The translations under genes were made by a program, and so were the position numbers. Under the pieces are notes generated by a model. It saw only the letters and a program-made list of their open reading frames with translations, searched no databases and had not been told where the DNA came from. Below, one piece after another: positions 56,864 to 64,000 of a stretch of 64,000 nt of DNA. Each line of letters opens with the position of its first letter. Positions within the stretch are counted from its first letter, which is position 1. Origin of the DNA: Paenibacillus alvei DSM 29 (GTDB lineage Bacteria; Bacillota; Bacilli; Paenibacillales; Paenibacillaceae); contig NZ_AMBZ01000002.1 in NCBI RefSeq assembly GCF_000293805.1, forward strand, positions 85,001 through 149,000, written 5' to 3'.

Positions 56864-59740
56864 TTATACGTTCTGAGCTTCTCGTTCCTTCTTCATTAAC
56901 TGCTTCGTACGTTCCGCATCCCGCTCCAAAATCGGCTTCAAGTACTTGCCTGTATAAGAAGCTGGTACAGTTACCACCTGTTCCGGGGTACCGTGAGCAA
57001 CGATTGAGCCACCGCCGCTGCCGCCTTCCGGTCCCAAATCGATAATATAGTCAGCTGTCTTGATGACATCCAAATTATGTTCGATGACAAGCACCGTCTC
57101 ACCGGAGTCTACAAGGCGGTGGAGCACCTGCAGCAAACGATCAATATCCGCAACATGGAGACCTGTAGTCGGCTCATCCAAAATATAAATCGTCTTGCCT
57201 GTACTGCGGCGATAAAGCTCAGCCGCCAGCTTGACTCGCTGTGCCTCACCGCCAGACAGCGTTGTCGCCGGCTGTCCAAGCTTCATATAGCCAAGGCCGA
57301 CATCAAGTATCGTTTGAATCTTGCGATGAATGCGCGGAACGTTCTGGAAGAACTCTACGGCATCTTCCACCGTCATTTCCAGCACGTCTGCAATGTTTTT
57401 CCCTTTATATTTCACTTCCAGTGTTTCACGGTTATAGCGTTTGCCCTTACATACCTCGCAAGGCACATATACGTCAGGCAGGAAGTGCATCTCAATCTTA
57501 ATAATCCCGTCGCCGCGACATGCTTCACAGCGGCCGCCCTTCACGTTGAAGCTGAAGCGTCCCTTCTTGTAGCCGCGAATTTTCGCTTCATTTGTAGACG
57601 CGAACAGGTCGCGGATATCGTCGAACACGCCTGTATACGTTGCCGGATTCGAGCGCGGAGTCCGTCCAATCGGTGATTGGTCAATATCAATGACCTTATC
57701 GATATGCTCTAGTCCGCGAATTTCCTTATGCTCACCCGGGCGAACCTTCGCTTTATTCAGGTCGCGTGCCAGTGTCTTATATAGTATCTCGTTAACGAGT
57801 GTCGATTTACCAGAACCGGATACACCCGTAACGGCTGTAAAGACGCCAAGCGGAATCTTGACATGAACGCCCCGCAAATTGTTCTCCTTCGCCCCGCGAA
57901 CTTCCAGCCAGCGTCCATCATTCTGACGGCGTTCCTCAGGTACCGGAATGAACTTGCGGCCGCTCAAATATTGACCCGTCAGCGAGTTCTTGTCCTTCAT
58001 GATCTGGTTCGGCGTTCCCTCAGCCACAACCATACCGCCATGGATTCCAGCGCCTGGACCGATGTCGATAATATAATCGGCTGCCAGCATCGTATCCTCA
58101 TCGTGCTCAACGACAATCAATGTATTCCCCAAATCACGCATATGCTCCAGCGTCTGAATCAAACGGTCATTGTCCCGTTGATGCAAGCCAATACTAGGCT
58201 CGTCCAAAATGTATAGAACACCCATTAAGCTAGAGCCAATCTGGGTCGCCAGGCGAATGCGCTGTGCCTCACCGCCAGACAGTGTTCCCGCTGCGCGGTT
58301 TAAAGTTAAATATTCAAGCCCAACATTCACTAAAAAGCCTAGGCGAGAATTAATCTCCTTCAAAATAAGATGCGCAATCAATTGTTCCTTCTCCGTCAGC
58401 TCCAAGCCGCTGAAGAAGCGCTGTGCTTCCCCAATTGAGAGGGAGGTTACATAGGCCATGTTTTCCTTGCCAACCGTAACCGCCAAGCTTTCCTTGCGCA
58501 GGCGATGACCTTTACAAGATCCGCACGGCTTTGCACTCATAAAGCCTTCAATATACTCACGAATGCCTTCTGATGCCGTTTCGCGATAACGACGCTCCAA
58601 GTTATGAACGATTCCTTCGAACGGCACGTACGCTTCCTTCTTATGACCGAAATCATTCTCATAGCGGAAACGAACCTTCTCCCCGCCCGTACCATTCATC
58701 AGCTTAGACATCTGCTCCTTATCCAACTGCGACACCGGCACATCCGTAGCAATTCCGTAATGTTCACATACCGCAGCAAGAAACTGCGGGTAGTAGTTCG
58801 ACGTGCTGCCTGCCCAGGCCTCAAAAGCACCATCTTCAATCGTACGTTCACGATCCGGCACAAGCAGCTCCGGATCCACAATCATCTTCATCCCGAGCCC
58901 ATCACATTCCGGACAAGCACCAAATGGACTATTGAAGGAGAACATACGCGGAGCAAGCTCATCTATACTGAATCCGCACTCGGGACAAGCCAAATTCGAA
59001 CTGAATACAAGCTCCTCCTCGCCGATAATATCCACAATCAGCTTGCCTCCTGACAGCTTCAATGCGGTCTCAATGGAATCGGCAAGACGCGATTGTACAT
59101 CTTCCTTCACGACGATTCGGTCTACAACCACTTCTATCGTGTGCTTCCGATTTTTCTCCAATTCAATCGTCTCAGACACATCGCGTATTTCCCCATCTAC
59201 ACGTACCCGCACGAAGCCTTGCTTTTGGATATCAGCAAATACAGTCTTATGCTCCCCTTTACGACCAGAGATGACAGGGGCAAGCAGTTGAAGCTTAGTA
59301 CGCTCAGGGTACGTCATGATACGGTCTACCATTTGTTCTACCGTTTGCGACGTAATCTCAATCCCGTGTTCCGGACAATGCGGATGACCAATGCGCGCGA
59401 ACAACAGGCGAAGGTAGTCATAAATTTCAGTAACTGTACCAACCGTTGAGCGCGGATTCCGGCTTGTCGTCTTCTGGTCAATCGAGATAGCTGGAGAAAG
59501 CCCATCGATCGAGTCGACATCCGGCTTCTCCATCTGCCCTAAAAATTGACGCGCGTAAGCGGATAGGGATTCCACATAGCGGCGCTGTCCCTCGGCATAA
59601 ATCGTGTCGAAGGCTAATGACGATTTGCCCGAACCGCTTAGGCCCGTAAGTACAACAAACTTGTCACGCGGAATCGTTACATCGATATTTTTCAAATTGT
59701 GGGCGCGTGCCCCTTTGATTACAATATGTTCACTAGCCAA
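56864..59740 (-). CDS. uvrA: Excinuclease ABC subunit UvrA
   Basis: A 958-residue damage-recognition ATPase of nucleotide excision repair. Two ABC modules are seen: GLSGSGKSS (about 33-41) and [10 protein letters not shown] near 640, each with an LSGGEAQR signature and Walker B ([22 protein letters not shown]). Zinc-binding cysteines are in CPECGF...CPECDG and CEACRGDG...CEVCKGK. The TTG at 59740 is nine bases after AGGAGG. It follows uvrB by 68 bases as usual in Bacilli, so they form one operon. Confidence 0.97.
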   Translation of the reverse strand: MASEHIVIKGARAHNLKNIDVTIPRDKFVVLTGLSGSGKSSLAFDTIYAEGQRRYVESLSAYARQFLGQMEKPDVDSIDGLSPAISIDQKTTSRNPRSTVGTVTEIYDYLRLLFARIGHPHCPEHGIEITSQTVEQMVDRIMTYPERTKLQLLAPVISGRKGEHKTVFADIQKQGFVRVRVDGEIRDVSETIELEKNRKHTIEVVVDRIVVKEDVQSRLADSIETALKLSGGKLIVDIIGEEELVFSSNLACPECGFSIDELAPRMFSFNSPFGACPECDGLGMKMIVDPELLVPDRERTIEDGAFEAWAGSTSNYYPQFLAAVCEHYGIATDVPVSQLDKEQMSKLMNGTGGEKVRFRYENDFGHKKEAYVPFEGIVHNLERRYRETASEGIREYIEGFMSAKPCGSCKGHRLRKESLAVTVGKENMAYVTSLSIGEAQRFFSGLELTEKEQLIAHLILKEINSRLGFLVNVGLEYLTLNRAAGTLSGGEAQRIRLATQIGSSLMGVLYILDEPSIGLHQRDNDRLIQTLEHMRDLGNTLIVVEHDEDTMLAADYIIDIGPGAGIHGGMVVAEGTPNQIMKDKNSLTGQYLSGRKFIPVPEERRQNDGRWLEVRGAKENNLRGVHVKIPLGVFTAVTGVSGSGKSTLVNEILYKTLARDLNKAKVRPGEHKEIRGLEHIDKVIDIDQSPIGRTPRSNPATYTGVFDDIRDLFASTNEAKIRGYKKGRFSFNVKGGRCEACRGDGIIKIEMHFLPDVYVPCEVCKGKRYNRETLEVKYKGKNIADVLEMTVEDAVEFFQNVPRIHRKIQTILDVGLGYMKLGQPATTLSGGEAQRVKLAAELYRRSTGKTIYILDEPTTGLHVADIDRLLQVLHRLVDSGETVLVIEHNLDVIKTADYIIDLGPEGGSGGGSIVAHGTPEQVVTVPASYTGKYLKPILERDAERTKQLMKKEREAQNV

Positions 59741-59808
59741 TGGAATACCCCTCCTGCTCGTTCAGGTTCACTCGAACCAAGCACGGCATCTAAAATCACT
59801 GCTCTATG

Positions 59809-61806
59809 TTAGTCCATCGCCTTCAATTCCAGCAAAGCATCACGCAGCTCGGCCGCGCGCTCGAATTGAAGGTTTTTCGCTGCATCTTTCATTTCCGCTT
59901 CCAAGCGCTGAATGACCGACTGGCGATCCTTCTTCGACATCTTCTCGACAGACTTGCTTATGTTGTAGTCTTCCTTCGTCTCCGCCGTCTTCGTTGCCTC
60001 GATCACATCGCGCACTTTCTTGCGAATCGTCTGCGGCGTAATGCCATGCTCTTCATTGAACGCCATCTGAATGCGGCGACGACGCTCTGTTTCGGTAATA
60101 GCCTTATGCATCGAATCCGTTATTTTATCCCCGTACATGATAACAAGTCCCGATGCATTCCGCGCCGCACGCCCTATCGTTTGAATGAGGGAGCGTTCCG
60201 CACGCAAGAAGCCTTCCTTATCTGCGTCCAGTATCGCTACCAGCGATACTTCCGGCAAGTCTAGACCTTCACGCAGCAAGTTAATGCCGACTAACACATC
60301 ATATACACCAAGCCGCAAATCACGCAGCAGCATCATACGCTCCAATGTCTTAATATCAGAGTGCAAATAGCGAACCTTGATGCCGATCTCCTTCAAATAG
60401 TCCGTTAAATCCTCGGACATCTTCTTCGTCAATGTCGTGACAAGGACGCGCTCTTCCCTATCCAAGCGTATGCGGATTTCTTCAATCAGATCGTCAATCT
60501 GTCCTTTCGTTGGGCGTACCTCGATAATCGGATCCAGCAGTCCTGTCGGCCGGATAATTTGCTCGACCATCTTCGGACAATGCTCCAGCTCGTATGGTCC
60601 TGGTGTGGCCGATACGAACACCGCTTGACCTACCTTTTGTTCGAACTCCTCAAACTTGAGCGGTCGATTGTCCAATGCCGACGGCAGGCGGAAACCATGC
60701 TCAACAAGTACTTCCTTACGCGCTTTGTCTCCATTGTACATCGCCCGAACCTGCGGGAGCGTAACATGAGACTCGTCGACCACGACAAGGAAGTCGTCAG
60801 GGAAATAATCGAGCAGCGTATAAGGCGTAGCGCCGCGCTCGCGGAATGTAAGCGGGCCAGAGTAGTTCTCGATACCCGAACAAAAGCCCATCTCCTGCAT
60901 CATCTCGATATCATAACGAGTACGCTGCTCCAATCGTTGTGCTTCTAACAGCTTGCCCATACTTCGCAGTTCTTCTAACCGCTCTTCCAATTCCCGCTCA
61001 ATATTGACAAGAGCCAGCTTCATCGTTTCTTCTCTCGTTACGAAGTGAGAAGCCGGGAAGATCGCAACATGCTCACGCTCGCCGATAATCTCTCCTGTCA
61101 AAACGTCGATTTCGGTTATACGCTCGATCTCATCGCCGAACAGTTCGACGCGAACTGCATTTTCGCCATTCGAGGCAGGAAAGATTTCAACTACATCGCC
61201 TCGTACGCGGAACGTACCGCGTGTGAAGTTCATATCATTGCGCTGATATTGGATGTCTACCAGCTTGCTAAGGATTGTGTTGCGCGGCTTTTCCATACCT
61301 ACTCGCAGCGACAACACTAGATTGCCGTATTCCATCGGGGAACCCAAGCCATATATGCACGACACGCTCGCTACGATAATCACGTCACGGCGTTCGAACA
61401 AGGAACTTGTCGCCGAGTGGCGCAGCTTATCAATCTCCTCATTAATACTCGAATCCTTCTCGATGTACGTATCGGAAGAAGGAATATAGGCTTCCGGCTG
61501 ATAGTAATCGTAGTAACTGACAAAATAAGACACGGCATTGTTCGGGAAAAATTCCTTGAACTCACTGCACAACTGTGCTGCCAGTGTCTTATTATGGGCA
61601 ATAATAAGCGTCGGACGGTTCAAACGCGCTATTGTTTGGGCAATCGTAAAGGTTTTCCCTGTTCCGGTCGCTCCAAGCAGCGTCTGATACCGTTTCCCTT
61701 GATTAATGCCCTCAACCAATTGTTCAATCGCCTTAGGCTGATCCCCCTGAGGAGAAAAATCAGATACTAGCTCAAAAGGCCTCTCTTCCCTTTCAAAGTC
61801 CGTCAC
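59809..61806 (-). CDS. uvrB: Excinuclease ABC subunit UvrB
   Basis: A 665-residue helicase-like damage verifier. Walker A is GATGTGKT (45-52), the beta-hairpin segment is [21 protein letters not shown], and the helicase motifs DESHVTLPQ and IGRAARN are intact. The C-terminal UVR motif ([23 protein letters not shown], here shortened: [18 protein letters not shown]) binds UvrA/UvrC. The GTG at 61806 gives the family start ([16 protein letters not shown]) with a weak GGTGA upstream. First gene of uvrB-uvrA; no clear SOS box was found in the upstream region. Confidence 0.96.
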   Translation of the reverse strand: MTDFEREERPFELVSDFSPQGDQPKAIEQLVEGINQGKRYQTLLGATGTGKTFTIAQTIARLNRPTLIIAHNKTLAAQLCSEFKEFFPNNAVSYFVSYYDYYQPEAYIPSSDTYIEKDSSINEEIDKLRHSATSSLFERRDVIIVASVSCIYGLGSPMEYGNLVLSLRVGMEKPRNTILSKLVDIQYQRNDMNFTRGTFRVRGDVVEIFPASNGENAVRVELFGDEIERITEIDVLTGEIIGEREHVAIFPASHFVTREETMKLALVNIERELEERLEELRSMGKLLEAQRLEQRTRYDIEMMQEMGFCSGIENYSGPLTFRERGATPYTLLDYFPDDFLVVVDESHVTLPQVRAMYNGDKARKEVLVEHGFRLPSALDNRPLKFEEFEQKVGQAVFVSATPGPYELEHCPKMVEQIIRPTGLLDPIIEVRPTKGQIDDLIEEIRIRLDREERVLVTTLTKKMSEDLTDYLKEIGIKVRYLHSDIKTLERMMLLRDLRLGVYDVLVGINLLREGLDLPEVSLVAILDADKEGFLRAERSLIQTIGRAARNASGLVIMYGDKITDSMHKAITETERRRRIQMAFNEEHGITPQTIRKKVRDVIEATKTAETKEDYNISKSVEKMSKKDRQSVIQRLEAEMKDAAKNLQFERAAELRDALLELKAMD

Positions 61807-61860
61807 AACTTCACCGCTTTCTATTTAATATCATGTATATTTCATATGATGAACTGCATC

Positions 61861-62025
61861 AGTCGAGAGTCGAAGCCAAAATCAAGCAGCCGTGCTCATG
61901 ACCTGTACAGTGAACATTCGATTAATGCAGAAAAAGCTTCCTTATCATGCCATTGCTTATAGGCATATACTCCTGCATATAAGCACAAATTTTCATTATT
62001 CTGGGACATTCTAGGACTCTCGACT
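61861..62025. repeat. 165-base segment bounded by 11-bp inverted repeats
   Basis: AGTCGAGAGTC (61861-61871) and GACTCTCGACT (62015-62025) are perfect inverted repeats 143 bases apart, in the otherwise empty 497-base gap between uvrB and motA. It looks like the ends of a short mobile or fold-back element, but no target-site duplication is visible at the flanks and no internal ORF is present. Confidence 0.4.
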
Positions 62026-62303
62026 CAAAACTTCGGCACAGCTCTGAGAACCTGCCCCTTCCCTAAACTTTACCCATTTTCCACCCGATAAACATATCAG
62101 GAACAGCATCGCGAAAAAAAACTTCGCACAGGTCTGTTGGCATTATCATATTGCTTGCAAAATTGTTGCAAAGAAGGTCCCGCATGAGGCGGATATCATC
62201 TTTACATATGAAAAAATAAGAATGTTTGTTCCCTTTTCCATTATACTCTTTTCGTCGATTGGATGCAAATGGGAAACATTGAACGGGAGAGAGGATTATT
62301 TCT

Positions 62304-63116
62304 ATGGACAAAACAACTGTTATTGGTATTCTTGCCGGCTTGGCTGCACTCATCGGGGGCTTCCTATGGGAAGGCGGCCAAATGGGCGGTCTCTGGGAAA
62401 AAACGGCTGCACTTATCGTGTTCGGCGGCACGATTGCCGCCGTCGTCATCAGCTTCCCTGGCAAGCGGCTGCGCAGCATTCCGAATGCGCTTAAGATGGC
62501 CTTCGGCCGCAGCACTGAGAACCCACAGCAATTAATTGACGACATTGTTGCGATGAGCACTGTCGCTCGTCGCGAAGGTGTACTTGCATTGGAGAACAGC
62601 ATCCACAAGCATGACAATGGCTATTTGCGTGATGGTATTATGATGATTGTGGACGGGACCGATCCCGAGCTCGTAAAGCAGATGATGGAGCTGGAGATGG
62701 ATGCAATTGAAGAAAAGCATGAAGGTTATGCTAAAATGTTCGAGGCTGCTGGCGGCTATGCGCCAACAATGGGGATCATCGGAACAGTCATGGGACTGAT
62801 TCATGTTCTTGCCAATTTGTCGGATCCCTCGACACTTGGGCCATCGATTGCCGTTGCCTTCACAGCTACCTTATACGGTGTTGCAACTGCGAATATTATA
62901 TACTTGCCGATTGCAAGCAAAATCAAAGCGCGAAGCATGGAAGACTTGCGTGTGATGGAAATGATCGAATACGGCGTATTAGCAGTACAAGCTGGTGAGA
63001 ACCCGCAACTCATTCGCAAAAAGCTGGGATCGTTCCTGCTTGCCGAAGACTCCTTCGCGCCGCTGAAATTGGTTCCTGAAACAAACCGGGGGATGATCCA
63101 TGAGACGCAGAAATAG
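62304..63116 (+). CDS. motA: Flagellar motor stator protein MotA/MotP
   Basis: A 270-residue stator subunit with four membrane helices (about 5-22, 33-52, 150-172, 183-203) and the large cytoplasmic loop between helices 2 and 3 that contacts the rotor. AAGGYAPTMGIIGTVMGLI and SIAVAFTATLYGVATAN are typical of the pore helices 3 and 4. ATG at 62304 with GAGAGGA upstream. It overlaps motB by 17 bases. Proton versus sodium coupling (MotA or MotP) is not decided here. Confidence 0.92.
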   Translation: MDKTTVIGILAGLAALIGGFLWEGGQMGGLWEKTAALIVFGGTIAAVVISFPGKRLRSIPNALKMAFGRSTENPQQLIDDIVAMSTVARREGVLALENSIHKHDNGYLRDGIMMIVDGTDPELVKQMMELEMDAIEEKHEGYAKMFEAAGGYAPTMGIIGTVMGLIHVLANLSDPSTLGPSIAVAFTATLYGVATANIIYLPIASKIKARSMEDLRVMEMIEYGVLAVQAGENPQLIRKKLGSFLLAEDSFAPLKLVPETNRGMIHETQK

Positions 63117-63912
63117 AAAACAAGCGGCACGCGCTGAAAACCACGAGCGCTGGCTCATTACTTACGCGGATCTCATTACCTTGCTCATGATCTTTTTCGT
63201 CGTCATGTACGCGATGAGTAAAGTTGATGTGGATAAATACGAGTCACTATCTGAAACCCTACAGCTATCCTTCCGAAATACGGATACGTCTTTAAAGGGC
63301 TCTACCATTCTAGATGGAGCTTATTCTAAGCCTGGACAAACTGGGGATAAGCAAAAGCAGCAAGATGGGTCAAGCGGCAAAGACAAAGAGGAAAAAGCGG
63401 TGGCTATCGGTACAATTACGAATAAGGACCTAGCCTTCCGCAAGCAAGAAGCAGAGCTAAAAAACTTTATGGGCGTCATTCAACAGTATGTGGATGACAA
63501 TAAGCTTGGAAGTCAAATTACCGTATCTGATACACCCAAAGGCATCGCCATTCGAATGAGCGACCGCCTGTTGTTCGACCTAAGTCGTGCGGATTTAAAG
63601 GAAAATGCACTGCCACCGCTGAAGAAGCTCGCTACCTTATTTCCTAAGCTGAGCACGTTAATCAGTATCGAAGGGCATACGGATAATTTGCCGTTTGCAC
63701 AAGGCGGACGGTATAAAGATAACTGGGAGCTGTCTGCTGCCCGTGCTCTATCTGTACTTCGCTACTTTGTCGACGACAATAAGCTGGATGCAGACCAATT
63801 CCAAATTGCCGGATATGGGGACACGCGCCCACTTGTGGATAACGATACCGAACAGCATCGACAACAAAATCGGCGTGTAGAGATTATCGTTCTGCGGAAA
63901 ATGATCCAATAA
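63100..63912 (+). CDS. motB: Flagellar motor stator protein MotB/MotS
   Basis: A 270-residue protein with a basic N-terminus, one membrane helix (about 19-41, YADLITLLMIFFVVMYAMS) carrying the ion-binding Asp24, and an OmpA-type peptidoglycan-binding domain (about 140-265: ISIEGHTDNLPF, NWELSAARALSVLRYF, GYGDTRPL, NRRVEI). It anchors the stator to the wall. The start overlaps motA, so the two are coupled. No convincing terminator is seen in the remaining 88 bases. Confidence 0.93.
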   Translation: MRRRNRKQAARAENHERWLITYADLITLLMIFFVVMYAMSKVDVDKYESLSETLQLSFRNTDTSLKGSTILDGAYSKPGQTGDKQKQQDGSSGKDKEEKAVAIGTITNKDLAFRKQEAELKNFMGVIQQYVDDNKLGSQITVSDTPKGIAIRMSDRLLFDLSRADLKENALPPLKKLATLFPKLSTLISIEGHTDNLPFAQGGRYKDNWELSAARALSVLRYFVDDNKLDADQFQIAGYGDTRPLVDNDTEQHRQQNRRVEIIVLRKMIQ

Positions 63913-64000
63913 GCGAGTAGTTAACAGCTCCACCAAAATGGTTATCCAGTAGTTATGCACAAGGGAAACTGGACTTATCCACTTTATTCACGGATTTATC

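Noticed and set aside
61807-62303. SOS (LexA) box upstream of uvrB
   Set aside because: Only GAAC half-sites were found; no GAAC-N4-GTTC arrangement is present.

Overview
The window looks like a chromosome segment of a Paenibacillus-type Firmicute (low to mid GC, strong AGGAGG ribosome sites, frequent GTG/TTG starts, pcrB-pcrA-ligA and uvrB-uvrA blocks, S-layer-glycan-like gene content). No rRNA, tRNA, CRISPR array, prophage or transposase was seen.

Layout. 1-719: start of an HrtB/FtsX-like ABC permease cut by the window edge. 1008-10455: a maltodextrin locus around a divergent promoter, with GH31 alpha-glucosidase, malG and a malE::malF deletion fusion on the minus strand, and a LacI-type regulator, lipoprotein alpha-amylase and neopullulanase on the plus strand. 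10500-10840: a compact type I toxin-antitoxin module (45-aa holin-like toxin with a convergent antisense RNA). 10968-16685: ligA, pcrA, pcrB and a small membrane ORF. 16792-35123: a minus-strand, AT-rich glycan cluster with a polyprenyl-phosphate sugar transferase, several glycosyltransferases, rmlABCD for dTDP-rhamnose, a CDP-glycerol branch (tagD plus a TagF-like transferase), an AsnB-like amidotransferase and a Wzm/Wzt ABC exporter. 35212-46829: galU, galE, a Wzy_C/TPR ligase (intact copy and a decayed remnant), a minimal class I lanthipeptide cluster (lanA, lanB, lanC) and a second galU. 47065-63912: housekeeping and envelope genes (U32 peptidase, stalk-domain protein, HtrA-like protease, DUF2759-like protein, sulfite/nitrite reductase, HAD phosphatase, uvrBA, motAB).

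How it works together. The glycan cluster resembles S-layer protein O-glycosylation loci of Paenibacillus/Geobacillus: a WsfP-like enzyme loads the first sugar on a lipid carrier, glycosyltransferases and rhamnose/glycerol-phosphate enzymes extend the chain, Wzm/Wzt exports it, and a WsfB-like Wzy_C/TPR protein would transfer it to protein. The lanthipeptide genes sit between the ligase gene and the second galU and have no transporter, protease, immunity or regulator genes of their own.

The points most worth a second look are (i) the unannotated 54-residue lanthipeptide precursor at 45520-45684, with an FDLD leader box and six core cysteines; (ii) the type I toxin-antitoxin module, where sequestered ribosome site, end-to-end pairing, antisense promoter and antisense terminator are all readable; (iii) the in-frame malE::malF fusion; and (iv) eleven reading-frame breaks in ten genes, nearly all explained by one base missing from an A/T homopolymer, which suggests sequence error, slippage or recent decay and must be settled before those genes are called dead.
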